Assembly (NCBI RefSeq): GCF_009755265.1
Contig: NZ_WPOO01000008.1
Location: 1 to 64,000 of the forward strand
DNA: 64,000 nucleotides
Source of the DNA: Adlercreutzia rubneri
GTDB taxonomy: Bacteria; Actinomycetota; Coriobacteriia; Coriobacteriales; Eggerthellaceae
Direction of reading: 5' to 3'
The translations under genes and the position numbers were made by a program. The stretch's first letter is position 1. The number at the start of each line of letters is the position of its first letter. The notes under the pieces were generated by a model. That model ran no database searches. It saw only the letters and a program-made list of their open reading frames with translations, and was not told the DNA's origin. Positions 49,687 through 58,391 of the stretch are shown piece after piece.

Positions 49687-51222
49687 ATGAGCGGGCCGAA
49701 GACGAGTCAATTGGAAATCGAGCGGATGATCCGGGCGCAGCTTGAGGCGCTGCGCTCCGACGTGGATCACAGTCGGGCCCGGGCGCGGCGGCGCATCGCG
49801 GCGCTCCTGAACGAGCTTCTGAACGAGGCCGAAGGTTGTGCCGAAGCCGAGGAAGCCGCTGCCTCCCTGCGGCAGCTCGCCGAGGCGGCCCTCGCGCAGC
49901 TGACAGCGGAATGCGCTTTTACGCCGGCAACGGCCATGGCGGAATCCGTCGCCCGGACCGAGCGCTGCTCGTCGCGAGCCGTAGCCATCGCTGATGCCTT
50001 CGAGCGCGAGGCGCACCCCCTGGCCGAACGCATCCAGCGAGCCCGCGCCCAAGCCGCAGCCGCGTCCGAAGCACGCGACTTCACCGCCGTGCTGGCCAAG
50101 GCCGCCAAAGAGAGCGCCACAGCGGCCGCTGTGGAGGCCGCCCGCTCTTTCATGGCCGATGAGCATTGTCTGCCGTCGGAATCATCGGCCGTCGAAGCCC
50201 AGGGCGGATCAAGATCCGCCCCTATGGAGAAGGCTGCTGCAGAGGGGACGGCCATGCAGGTTGAGCCCGTAGGGGGCAACCTCGGTCGCCCCTCGCCCGC
50301 TGCTGTGGACGAAAGCGGGACATTGATCGCCCGCAACCATGTGCAAGAGGTCGCCCGTCGGGCGCTCGCGCTCATCGCCTCCCCCTGCACCCTACCTGCC
50401 GATCGCGCCCTGCTCCTGGAAACGACGCGCGAGCTGGGCCCGCAGGCCGCCGCGCAGCTGGCGCTTCTGCTCCCCACCATGGAATCGAACGCCGCAGCCA
50501 TGGCCGATCTTATCGCCCTCATCGAGGACGCCGAGGCCGACCTGCGCGCCCAGAGCGTCCCCTTCGCGGAAGCGTTCGGCACCTTCGCTACCTTGGAGGA
50601 GGCCGTCGGCCGCCTGGAGACGCTGCGGGCCCTCCAGCTTCAAGTCGATCGCAACGCCTACCTGAAGGCCTGCATCGACACCGTTATGGCACGCCACGGC
50701 TACACCATCGCCCGCTCGGTCACTATGGGGCGCGACCTCATGGGCACCCATCGGCTCTTCGGCCGAGAAGACGCCACCGAGGGGCTGCACGCCTTCGTGT
50801 CGGATGCGGGCGACCTCATGCTGCAGGTGGCAGGGCTGCCTGGCGGCATCGAGGCAGTGGAAGACGGCGAGGTCGTGACCATGGAGGCGGCTCCTGGCGG
50901 GGCGCGCACCGAGCGACTCCTCGCCGACCAGCACGACTTCTGCGCCGTCTACGACGAGATCGCGGAGGATCTGGCCGCCTTCGGCATCACCAACACTGTG
51001 CGCTACAAGGCCGCACCCGATACCGCCTTCTGCCGCGAGATGCGAGCCGTCGCAGACGTCGAGGCGCGGGCGGGAATGGCGGAGCGCGACGGAATCCGCG
51101 CCTCCAACGAATCTCGCGGGCCAGGGCTGACCGAGGTCAGCCCCTACGGAGAAGATGCGGCGGCGAGGCGCGAAGCGCGGAAGCGCAGGCGCAGCGGCAA
51201 CGCGACAAGGGAGATGAGATAG
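49687..51222 (+). CDS. Coiled-coil protein of unknown function, first gene of the kinase/FHA/AAA+ cluster
   Basis: 511 residues, ATG behind AAAGGGG; a TATAAT lies at 49645-49650. I do not recognise a family. Residues about 1-160 are long alanine/glutamate/arginine-rich helices with heptad character. After a palindromic-element insert (about 172-203; GGSRSAPME ... VGGNLGRPS), further helices to about 330 lead into a more globular part (GYTIARSVTMGRDLMGTHRLFG, about 335-460). A basic tail follows, with LTEVSPYGE from a second repeat copy. No TM or signal peptide. It is 1 base upstream of the FHA gene, so it is cotranscribed and probably a cytoplasmic scaffold or substrate. Confidence 0.75.
   Translation: MSGPKTSQLEIERMIRAQLEALRSDVDHSRARARRRIAALLNELLNEAEGCAEAEEAAASLRQLAEAALAQLTAECAFTPATAMAESVARTERCSSRAVAIADAFEREAHPLAERIQRARAQAAAASEARDFTAVLAKAAKESATAAAVEAARSFMADEHCLPSESSAVEAQGGSRSAPMEKAAAEGTAMQVEPVGGNLGRPSPAAVDESGTLIARNHVQEVARRALALIASPCTLPADRALLLETTRELGPQAAAQLALLLPTMESNAAAMADLIALIEDAEADLRAQSVPFAEAFGTFATLEEAVGRLETLRALQLQVDRNAYLKACIDTVMARHGYTIARSVTMGRDLMGTHRLFGREDATEGLHAFVSDAGDLMLQVAGLPGGIEAVEDGEVVTMEAAPGGARTERLLADQHDFCAVYDEIAEDLAAFGITNTVRYKAAPDTAFCREMRAVADVEARAGMAERDGIRASNESRGPGLTEVSPYGEDAAARREARKRRRSGNATREMR
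50201..50296. repeat. R2-type paired palindromic element inside the coiled-coil gene
   Basis: Left arm: GGGCGGATC-AA-GATCCGCCC (50202-50221), a perfect 9-bp hairpin, then CTATGG. Right arm, inverted: CCGTAG then GGGGCAACC-TC-GGTCGCCCC (50267-50291). It has the same build as 6506-6655 in recQ and is translated in frame. Confidence 0.7.
51124..51151. repeat. Single R2-type palindromic unit near the end of the coiled-coil gene
   Basis: GGGCTGACC-GA-GGTCAGCCC (51124-51143) followed by CTACGG. Relative to the recQ copy (GCGACC/GGTCGC) the stem has a compensated base-pair change (CTGACC/GGTCAG). Confidence 0.65.
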
Positions 51223-51223
51223 C

Positions 51224-51826
51224 ATGCGCCTGTGCTCCTGCGGCTTCGCCAACCCCGACGATGCGATGCGCTGCGCCGCTTGCGGAGGCGCTTTTTCGCA
51301 CGAAAGCGCAGGTGATACCCTGCTTTTGGAAGACGTGCGGAGCGGGGAGGTCGTCCGCATACCGGCCCCAGGCGGCATCCTTGGGCGCGCCGGCGACTTC
51401 TCGCCCGACCTCTTCTCGCCGAGGGTGTCCGGCGTCCATGCCGTGGTGGCCGTCGACAGCGAAGGGCGCTGGACCATCGAGCACACGGGCCGCAACGCGT
51501 CGGCCGTGGAGCGTGGTGGCGTCTGGTCGGATCTGCGCTGCGGCGCGCCCCAACCGCTGTTCGGCGGCGAGATGCTGAAGCTGGCCGACATGGTGTTCCG
51601 CGTGCAGGTGGGCACCCAGGCGGCCGTGGCGGACGGGGCCGCCGTGGAATCGGACGCGCAGAACGCTCCCGCCGAAACTGCCTGGTCCGTGCGATGTCCC
51701 GTGTGCGGGACCGAATATGCCGTGGAAGGCCCCGAAGGTCGCGTTGCCGCCTGCACGTTCTGCAAGGATCCGCTGGATGCCCGGCAGATCGCGCGCGTCG
51801 CGGCGCGGGCCATGTCCGGCCGGTAG
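51224..51826 (+). CDS. FHA-domain protein with two zinc ribbons
   Basis: 200 residues. An N-terminal zinc ribbon (CSCGFANPDDAMRCAAC, about 4-20), an FHA domain (about 32-125) with GGILGRAGD, the phospho-threonine-contact serine and histidine in RVSGVHAVVAV (the usual Arg of SRxH is Gly) and an Asn in TGRNASAV, then a C-terminal zinc ribbon (RCPVCGTEY ... CTFC, about 160-185). FHA domains bind phospho-threonine, preferring pT-x-x-D. The kinase three genes downstream carries two such motifs at its N-terminus. It probably couples the kinase to the coiled-coil or AAA+ partner in the cytoplasm. Confidence 0.85.
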   Translation: MRLCSCGFANPDDAMRCAACGGAFSHESAGDTLLLEDVRSGEVVRIPAPGGILGRAGDFSPDLFSPRVSGVHAVVAVDSEGRWTIEHTGRNASAVERGGVWSDLRCGAPQPLFGGEMLKLADMVFRVQVGTQAAVADGAAVESDAQNAPAETAWSVRCPVCGTEYAVEGPEGRVAACTFCKDPLDARQIARVAARAMSGR

Positions 51827-51832
51827 GCCGCC

Positions 51833-52507
51833 ATGTTCGTCGACCGCATCTACTTCCCCGTCACCACCTTAGGTCCCGGCGAGCGCGTCGTCGTGTGGAC
51901 CTGTGGCTGCACGAAGCGATGCCCCGGCTGCGCCAATCCCGAGCTGTGGGAGACGCGCCCCGAGGCCGCCATCGAGCCCGCGCGCCTCGCTGCCGTTCTG
52001 AACGACCTTGCCGGGCGCACCGGTGCCCATCGCATCACCTTCACCGGCGGCGATCCGCTGGAACAGGCGCCGGCCCTCGCCTCCGTGCTCGCGGCTATCC
52101 GCTCCGCCTTCGACGACATCCTCATCTACACCGGCTACACCTTCGGGGAGCTCACCGCCATGCCCAAATTACCGAAAGGCCTGCTTCCCCTCCCCTCCTC
52201 CCCGCAACCAAGCAGCGGCGGCCTTCCCAACGAAGGAAGCGCCGGGGCCGCCCCCAGCGCGCACCCGGAGGATGCGCCGCTCATCGACGTGCTCATCGAC
52301 GGGCCCTATGTCGAGGCGGAAAACGACGGCGTCTGCGCGCTGCGCGGTTCCACCAACCAACGGGTCATCGTGCTCAATCCGGCACTGGAAACCCTGTATC
52401 ACGAGGAGATGCAGAAACCGCGCTCGGTGCAGAACGCGGTGTTCGACGGCCGGGCGATATCCATCGGCATCCACGGCCGGCCCCAAACGACCCGCGAGAA
52501 GGAGTAG
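51833..52507 (+). CDS. NrdG-like radical SAM activating enzyme
   Basis: 224 residues. CTKRCPGC (CX3CX2C, about 25-32) binds the SAM-cleaving cluster; ITFTGGDPLEQ follows, as in anaerobic ribonucleotide reductase activase (NrdG) and other 4Fe-4S activases. A proline/serine/glycine-rich stretch of about 35 residues (GLLPLPSSPQPSSGG onward, about 120-150) interrupts the usual compact fold. The end (LIDGPYVEAENDGVCALRGSTNQR) is again typical. No nrdD is near; the glycyl-radical or other target is unknown. It is embedded in the kinase/FHA/AAA+ operon. Confidence 0.82.
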   Translation: MFVDRIYFPVTTLGPGERVVVWTCGCTKRCPGCANPELWETRPEAAIEPARLAAVLNDLAGRTGAHRITFTGGDPLEQAPALASVLAAIRSAFDDILIYTGYTFGELTAMPKLPKGLLPLPSSPQPSSGGLPNEGSAGAAPSAHPEDAPLIDVLIDGPYVEAENDGVCALRGSTNQRVIVLNPALETLYHEEMQKPRSVQNAVFDGRAISIGIHGRPQTTREKE

Positions 52508-52511
52508 CCCC

Positions 52512-54401
52512 GTGAACATGCCTACCTGGCAGCGCGAGCTGGAGAACTTCATCGGCATCAAGCCGCTCTTCGTGCTGGAGGGCAACGTGTCCGACCTCTA
52601 CCCGTGGGACTGCGAAGGGCAGACCCAGTTCCTTCCCCTCGCCCACATCCTGCCGGAGCTGTTCGCCGCGCCGGACGGCACACGGCCCTACCGGTTCCTC
52701 TACGTGGATCCGCTGCGGGGCGTGCACGATCCCCTCGGCACCGGCGAGGTGCGCGCGCTCGCCCAGGCGGCCCAGCGCGAAGCGGAACGCCTCACCGCCG
52801 AGGCCGAGGCCTTGAACCCCGGCGCCGACCCGGCGAGCCGCCAGCAGCCCTTTGCCGCCAACCGCCTCGTCCACGACTCCCTGCTCGTGCGCGCGGCCCT
52901 CTCGCGGCGGCTCGGAGAGGAAGAACCCCGCTCCGTCGCCTGCGTGTTCGACTTCGCGAGCCGGCTCGCCTCCTCGCCGGAGGACCTCACTCCCGAGGAG
53001 AACGCCGTGTTCATGAACCTGCTCCTCGGCGCGAAAGACGCCATTCGCGGGGACGGCGAGCACGTGAACACCCTCGTCCTTGTCGCCAACAAGGCCACCG
53101 ACCTGCCCTCCTGGCTTGTGCGCGGCAACCCCGACGTGCGCGTCATCGCACTGCCCAGCCCCGATCGCCCGGCCCGCGAGGCTTATCTCGACATCGCCTT
53201 CCCCGACCTTGCCGCGCCCGAGCTCGACCGTCCTCGCGAGAAACTCGTCGACACCACCGACCGCATGCTGCTCACCGAGCTGGACGAGCTGCGGCGTCTG
53301 TACGCCCGCGGCGGCACGGCGCCGGAGCATGTCACCGAGCTCGTGGACCTCTACAAGTACGGCATCCGCGAGAACCGCTGGAGCGCCATGATGGACAAGC
53401 TGCGCGACGACCCCGCGGCCGCCCTGCGCCGCCGCGTGAAGGGCCAAGAGCCCGCCATCGCCAAGATCGTCTCGGTGCTCAAGCGCTCGGTGCTGGGCTT
53501 CTCCGGCATGCAGCACTCATCGGGCACCAAGCCCAAAGGCGTGCTCTTCCTCGCCGGCCCTACGGGCACGGGCAAGACGGAGATCGTGAAGGCGGTCACC
53601 GAGCTTCTGTTCGGCGACGAGCGCAGCTACCTGCGCTTCGACATGTCCGAGTACGCCGCCGACGCCTCCGACCAGAAGCTCTTCGGAGCCCCGCCGGGCT
53701 ACGTGGGCTACGAGGCCGGCGGCCAGCTCACCAACGCCGTGCGCGCCAACCCCTTCTCGGTGCTCCTGTTCGACGAGGTGGAGAAGGCCCATCCCTCCAT
53801 CATGGACAAGTTCCTTCAAATCCTGGAGGACGGCCGCATGACCGACGGCCAGGGCCAGACGGTGTACTTCGGCGAGACCCTCATCTTCTTCACGAGCAAC
53901 GTCGGCATCTCCGAAGAGCTCCTCGACGAGCACGGGCGCACCATCGGCCGCCGCAACATCGTGCAGCCCGGCGAGCCCTACGACGTCATCTGCGCCCGGG
54001 TCCAGCAGGCCATGGCCACGCACTTCAAGCCCGAGGTCTTGAACCGCATCGGCGACAACATCGTCGTGTTCGACTACATCTCGCCTGAGGCCTCGCGCCT
54101 CATCCTGGAATCGCAGATCCGAAAGATCAACGGAAACGTGCGGAACCGCTGCGGCATCACCGTGGCCGCCGCCCAGGCCACACTCGACCTTCTGGCCGAG
54201 CGCGCGCTAGCCCCCGAGGTGCGCGAGAACGGCGGCCGCGGCATCGGCAACCTGGTGGAGGATGCGTACCTGAACCCGCTGTCCACCTTCATCTTCGACG
54301 AAAACGTGGAAGCTGGCGAAGCCGTAGAAGCCGTCGCCAGCGCCGGCGCTGTCACGTTCCGCAGGGCCGATGAGGGGGCCGGAGCCACTGATGGCTGCTA
54401 G
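52512..54401 (+). CDS. AAA+ ATPase: degenerate N-terminal AAA domain plus ClpB-type C-terminal AAA domain
   Basis: 629 residues from GTG 52512, seven bases after GGAG; ATG 52518 is also possible. The N-terminal 290 residues look like an AAA domain without a P-loop: VLEGNVSDLYPWD, CVFDFASRLASSP in the Walker B position and LVLVANKATDLPSWLV in the sensor-1 position. The C-terminal domain is ClpB/ClpA D2-like: GPTGTGKTEIVKAV (Walker A, about 346), LFGAPPGYVGYEAGGQLTNAVR (pore loop GYVG), LLFDEVEKAHPSIM (Walker B, about 418), FTSNVG (sensor 1) and GGRGIGNLVEDAY (sensor 2). It is a probable unfoldase or remodeller. It overlaps the kinase gene by 11 bases. Confidence 0.88.
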   Translation: MNMPTWQRELENFIGIKPLFVLEGNVSDLYPWDCEGQTQFLPLAHILPELFAAPDGTRPYRFLYVDPLRGVHDPLGTGEVRALAQAAQREAERLTAEAEALNPGADPASRQQPFAANRLVHDSLLVRAALSRRLGEEEPRSVACVFDFASRLASSPEDLTPEENAVFMNLLLGAKDAIRGDGEHVNTLVLVANKATDLPSWLVRGNPDVRVIALPSPDRPAREAYLDIAFPDLAAPELDRPREKLVDTTDRMLLTELDELRRLYARGGTAPEHVTELVDLYKYGIRENRWSAMMDKLRDDPAAALRRRVKGQEPAIAKIVSVLKRSVLGFSGMQHSSGTKPKGVLFLAGPTGTGKTEIVKAVTELLFGDERSYLRFDMSEYAADASDQKLFGAPPGYVGYEAGGQLTNAVRANPFSVLLFDEVEKAHPSIMDKFLQILEDGRMTDGQGQTVYFGETLIFFTSNVGISEELLDEHGRTIGRRNIVQPGEPYDVICARVQQAMATHFKPEVLNRIGDNIVVFDYISPEASRLILESQIRKINGNVRNRCGITVAAAQATLDLLAERALAPEVRENGGRGIGNLVEDAYLNPLSTFIFDENVEAGEAVEAVASAGAVTFRRADEGAGATDGC

Positions 54402-57294
54402 CCCGAACATCTCGCGGGAGCCGCGGCAGGACGTGGCACCCACCATCGTGGACGCCGCTCCCACGCTCGTGGACATCGACTCCACCGCCCCCGTCCTCTC
54501 CGGTGCCGACCTTCCCTTCCAAGGCGACGGAGACCGCACCTTCACCCTGCACACCGCCGACGTCATCGGAGCCGGCGGCCAGGGCACGGTCGTCGCCACC
54601 ACCGATGAGGAGGGCCGCACCTTCGTCGCTAAGATCGCCTACCAGCCCCACGCCGTGCGCGACCGCCTCGCACGCCGGGCCGTGCTCGGCTACCTGCGGC
54701 GCCTCATGGCCGAACACCCCCTCGGTGAGGAGCACTTCCGCGAGACGCACCTCATGCCCCTGTACGCCACGGGCCAGATCAGCGACGAGGTGCCGGGGCT
54801 CGGCGAGTCCACCTACGATGTGGTCGTCATGCCCCTGTGCGACGACGCCTTCACCCGCGACGGCGCCTCCTTCGAAGAGCTGCGCGACAGGATCATTCCA
54901 CAGGCCGCCAGCGCGCTTGCGCACCTGCACGACGAGGGCATTGTGCACCGCGACGTGAAGCCGAAGAACCTCTATCTTCTAGAAGGCGAGGTGGTGCTCG
55001 GCGACTTCGGCATCTCCTCGGTGCTGGAAGAGGGCCGCGATACCGGCGCCACCAAGGTGGACCGCCGCACGCCGGGCTACTCGCCCCATTCCTCGGTGGT
55101 GCAGCGCGAGAACGACTGGTACGCGCTCGGCTACACCATCTGGACGCTGTACAACGGCGGCCGTCACCCGCACCAGACGCTCATCGACGGCGACGACCTG
55201 TCGGCGGTGCTCGCCGGCGGCCGTCCCGTAGCCTTCGAGGCCCGCGCGCCCGAGCATGAGACGCTGGGCCAGCTCATCTACGGGCTCACCTACGCCCATC
55301 CCCAGGGGCGCCTCGGTTACGAGGACATCCAGCGCTGGCTGGCCGACCCGGACGCGTTTCGCTACCGCGACCCGCTGGACGCCGCCGCCATGGCGGGGCC
55401 AGCGGGCTATCAGTTCGAAGGCAAGGTCTACGAGAGTCGTGCCACCCTGGTCACGGCGCTGGCGAATAATTGGGAGAAAGCCAAGCGCCACCTGTACACC
55501 CACGGGTTGGAAGACTACTTCCGCAAACTCGGCGAGACAGATCTGGCCGTGGCCCTGAACGACATCACCGACCGCGATCCGGACACGCTGCCCGAGGACG
55601 AGAACGGCGACGAGGATCTGGGGCTTTCCCGGGCGCTTACGCTCATCGACCCGGCGCGCGGCGCTGTCTTCTGGAAGGGCGAGGCCGTCGTGCCCGGGGC
55701 CTCCGCCGTAGATGCCCTGTTTGCGCGAGCCTCGGCCACGCCGCTCGGCTTCTACCGCCTTATCGCCGACGAGGAAGCGGTGCGCGACCTTCTGGGCATC
55801 GTGGCCGTGGCCGGCTTTTCGGGCCCGGCCCGCGCCGGACTTAAGTGGCTGCGCGAGCACGAGGACGCGAATGCGGGCGAGAAGGTGGATCGCGTGCTGG
55901 CGGTACTGGAGGCCACGGCGGCCAACAAAAGCGCCGTGCGCTCCTTCGCCGCACGCTACGGAAGCGACGGCTGGGCGTTCTGGGTGCAGCGGAACCTGAA
56001 GGCCTACCACGGACGCACCGGCGCGGGCGATAGGCTTATCCGGGCCGTGGGCTCCGCGACCGTGAACACCTCGGCACCCCTGGCTGATACCGTCGAGGCC
56101 CGCGCGCGCTTGGTTCAGCGTGCCGACGATATGGCCGCCCACACCGAGGGGAGCCCGCACATCCACCACTTCGGTATTATCCGCGAGAGCGAGACGGTGG
56201 TGCCCGCCACAGCCGCCGACTACTTCACCGCCGAGCTGTTCGGGCGCCCCGTGCCCCGGGGCTTCGCCACCGAGCTCATGGAAACCTCCGCCGCCGATAA
56301 GGCCGCCGTGGCCTGGGCCCGCAAGCATCTGCGCAGTGCCCGCAGCGACGCCCTTGCCGAGGATGCCACCGCGGCTCTGGAGGAGGCCGCCTCCCAGATA
56401 GATGCGCTGGCCGATGCCGAGGGCAAGCACGCCCCTGTGGACGGGCTTTCCAAACCCGCCTTCTTCGGACGGCTCATTCTGGCCGTCGCCTTCGTCCTTC
56501 TCGTGTGCTTCGTCACGCCCCGCTTCACCTTCGGAAGCTGGCGGAGCGGCGTCGTGAATGCCGGCGAGCCGCTTATCACAGCGGCCACGGTGCTCATCTC
56601 CCCTACCGGCATGGGAGAAGGCTCGGTGTACCCGGACGCGCTCTGGGACATCTCGGCCGTGCCCACGGCCACCTTCACCGGAGCGGCGCTCCTCGGTTTT
56701 CTGGCGGCGGCCGCCACCGTGCTCGCCCCCAAGTTCGCCAGCGCCGCCTTCGCCATCCGCGGCGTGCGCACCCGCGGGCAGACGCGCCGGCGCGCCACGG
56801 CCCTGCGCAAGGAGGCGGCCCGCATTGCGGAAGGCGGCGGCGAGGCCGCCTGCTGGATCACCGGCAACGAGGAAGGGCCCGTCCCGGTGGCCCGAGACAC
56901 GAGCGCGTTCATCGCGAAGACCCGGGCGCGCCGGCACCCCGAGGCCACCGCCACGGCCCTTTCCAAAGGGTTTTTCTGGGGCGGGGCGCTCATCGCGGCG
57001 GCCGGCGTCACCATCGTCACCGCCTCGGGACTGGGCTATGGCGCCTGGGCCGACCTGGCCAGCGAGACCGGTTGGTACTTCCTGCAGGACCAGCTCATCT
57101 GGGGTATCGCCTACTGCGGCCTGGCCGCCCTCTCCTTCGCCGTCATCGCCGTCGCGCGGCGCGAGCATCCCACCATGGTCACGCTGACGCTCCTGACCAT
57201 CGCCTGCGTCATCCCCTTCCTCGTCCTGTTCGCAGGCACCATCGGCATCTTCATCGTCGTCCTGTACTTCATCTTCTCCCTCTTCCGCCGCTAG
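54391..57294 (+). CDS. Membrane Ser/Thr protein kinase with T-x-x-D N-terminus
   Basis: 967 residues from ATG 54391, with GGAG 7 bases upstream; ATG 54370 would add seven. The N-terminal tail has two near-identical motifs, APTIVDAAPTLVD (about 17-29), each a TxxD. Kinase domain about 45-320: GAGGQGTVV, FVAKIAY (Lys), VHRDVKPKNLYLL (HRD, about 187), LGDFGISSV (DFG, about 205) and TKVDRRTPGYSPHSS in place of the usual activation-loop GTPxYMAPE. A long helical region (to about 690) is followed by five to six TM helices at the C-terminus, the reverse of PknB-type kinases. It probably phosphorylates its own tail and cluster partners. Confidence 0.88.
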   Translation: MAASPNISREPRQDVAPTIVDAAPTLVDIDSTAPVLSGADLPFQGDGDRTFTLHTADVIGAGGQGTVVATTDEEGRTFVAKIAYQPHAVRDRLARRAVLGYLRRLMAEHPLGEEHFRETHLMPLYATGQISDEVPGLGESTYDVVVMPLCDDAFTRDGASFEELRDRIIPQAASALAHLHDEGIVHRDVKPKNLYLLEGEVVLGDFGISSVLEEGRDTGATKVDRRTPGYSPHSSVVQRENDWYALGYTIWTLYNGGRHPHQTLIDGDDLSAVLAGGRPVAFEARAPEHETLGQLIYGLTYAHPQGRLGYEDIQRWLADPDAFRYRDPLDAAAMAGPAGYQFEGKVYESRATLVTALANNWEKAKRHLYTHGLEDYFRKLGETDLAVALNDITDRDPDTLPEDENGDEDLGLSRALTLIDPARGAVFWKGEAVVPGASAVDALFARASATPLGFYRLIADEEAVRDLLGIVAVAGFSGPARAGLKWLREHEDANAGEKVDRVLAVLEATAANKSAVRSFAARYGSDGWAFWVQRNLKAYHGRTGAGDRLIRAVGSATVNTSAPLADTVEARARLVQRADDMAAHTEGSPHIHHFGIIRESETVVPATAADYFTAELFGRPVPRGFATELMETSAADKAAVAWARKHLRSARSDALAEDATAALEEAASQIDALADAEGKHAPVDGLSKPAFFGRLILAVAFVLLVCFVTPRFTFGSWRSGVVNAGEPLITAATVLISPTGMGEGSVYPDALWDISAVPTATFTGAALLGFLAAAATVLAPKFASAAFAIRGVRTRGQTRRRATALRKEAARIAEGGGEAACWITGNEEGPVPVARDTSAFIAKTRARRHPEATATALSKGFFWGGALIAAAGVTIVTASGLGYGAWADLASETGWYFLQDQLIWGIAYCGLAALSFAVIAVARREHPTMVTLTLLTIACVIPFLVLFAGTIGIFIVVLYFIFSLFRR

Positions 57295-57303
57295 GAGCGC
57301 CCC

Positions 57304-57714
57304 ATGAGCACCGATACGCCTTCAACCGACACTGCCGACGTAAGCTCCGCCGCCTCTCTGGCCACCCTGGTGCACCGTCGCCAGAACCTGCAGATCCTCG
57401 CCACCTTCGCCGCCCTCGTGGCGCTTGTGCTGCTGCTCAACCTCACGCCGGTGCCGGGCTGGGTGTGCTCGTTCATCGAGCTGGAGCCCGACGTTCCCGC
57501 CGACCTGCTCGGCGAGGCCTACTGGGACGACTGCTTCGGCGGCCCTCTGGGCGATTTCGCCGCCGGGTCGCTTCCCCGCCCCGAGCATTTGAGCTACGCC
57601 CCCGAGGCCGACCAGTTCCTCGCCGAGCTGGAGAAACTCGCCGCCCAAGAAGGGGCCATCGAAGCTGCGGAGGCCGAGCAGGCAGCTGCCGAGCAGAGCG
57701 AAAAGGAGTCTTAG
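57304..57714 (+). CDS. Small single-pass membrane protein, last gene of the kinase/FHA/AAA+ cluster
   Basis: 136 residues; TAGGAG overlapping the kinase stop is its ribosome site. A polar threonine/serine-rich start (MSTDTPSTDTADVSS), one TM helix (about 28-48), then an acidic exported or cytoplasmic domain with two cysteines (WVCSFIELEP, DDCFGGPLG) and a glutamate/alanine-rich helical end. No family recognised. The N-terminal threonines followed by aspartate (TPSTDTAD) could be kinase sites. Tight linkage argues for a role in the same complex. Confidence 0.7.
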   Translation: MSTDTPSTDTADVSSAASLATLVHRRQNLQILATFAALVALVLLLNLTPVPGWVCSFIELEPDVPADLLGEAYWDDCFGGPLGDFAAGSLPRPEHLSYAPEADQFLAELEKLAAQEGAIEAAEAEQAAAEQSEKES

Positions 57715-57728
57715 GAGATTCGCCCTCG

Positions 57729-58155
57729 TTACGCGCCCTTTATGCCCAGCCGATCAATCTGCGACCGCGCGAACTCCTCGATATCTCGCAGCTTCGAAAG
57801 CGGTGCGCCCAGAGCGTCTTCCGTATCGCGCAGCACGTCGGACGCCGCCCCGCCAACACCTTCGCAAACTTCCTCGATGAGCCGCCTCACCATGCGCGGC
57901 GAAACGTCTAGCTCCTTCGCCAAAGCGAGAAAATCGTCCCGGCCAACCTCGTCGATCTTGTTGGTCGACCCGATGCGCATGGCCATACGACGGTCGAGGC
58001 CCCCATATACCACCGTCGAGGCGATGTCGTACACAGGCGCCAATGCAAACGACGACCAGTCGGTGCCCCGAAGCACAGTGAGGTTCTTGAGGTGCCCGTC
58101 GCAATTTCCGAGAACGGCGTTCGCCCGATATCTCGCCCCACACCTTCATGCGCAT
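57729..58155 (-). pseudogene. hipA remnant: large internal deletion and frameshift
   Basis: An ATG at 58155, just after the hipB-like stop, opens with MRMKVWGEISGERR, as expected for a HipA N-terminus, but that frame then gives no HipA sequence. In another frame, from about 58140, comes RYRANAVLGNCDGHLKNLTVL (HipA catalytic loop with Asp, Lys and Asn) and LAPVYDIASTV (DFG equivalent), running to the stop at 57729. So about 13 N-terminal and 140 C-terminal codons remain of about 420, out of frame. The kinase should be inactive. Confidence 0.75.
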
Positions 58156-58158
58156 GGG

Positions 58159-58371
58159 CTACCGCCTTTCTTGAAGCGCAATATCGAGTCCGACCATGTT
58201 CGCAACGCGAATCGCCTTGTCCAGCTGGGCCGTCGGCTTTCCGTTCTCCAATTGAGAGACAAACATTATTCCTACGTCGCACATCTCGGCAAGTTCTCCT
58301 TGCGTGTATCCAAGCTGCTTGCGACGATTGCGAATCGCCGCCCCAAAGTCCCGCGCGCTTCGAATGGCCAT
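58159..58371 (-). CDS. HipB-like XRE antitoxin/repressor
   Basis: 70 residues from ATG 58371 behind GGTGAGG. A complete helix-turn-helix: DFGAAIRNRRKQLGYTQGELAEMCDVGIMFVSQLENGKPTAQLDKAIRVANMVGLDI, with the LDKAIRVANMVGLDI end typical of HipB. It directly precedes the broken hipA. Two perfect TATCGCGATCGCGATA palindromes upstream (58392-58448) match the spacing of HipB-type operators, so it may still repress its promoter as an orphan. Confidence 0.85.
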   Translation of the reverse strand: MAIRSARDFGAAIRNRRKQLGYTQGELAEMCDVGIMFVSQLENGKPTAQLDKAIRVANMVGLDIALQERR

Positions 58372-58391
58372 GTCCTCACCTGCCTTCAATC

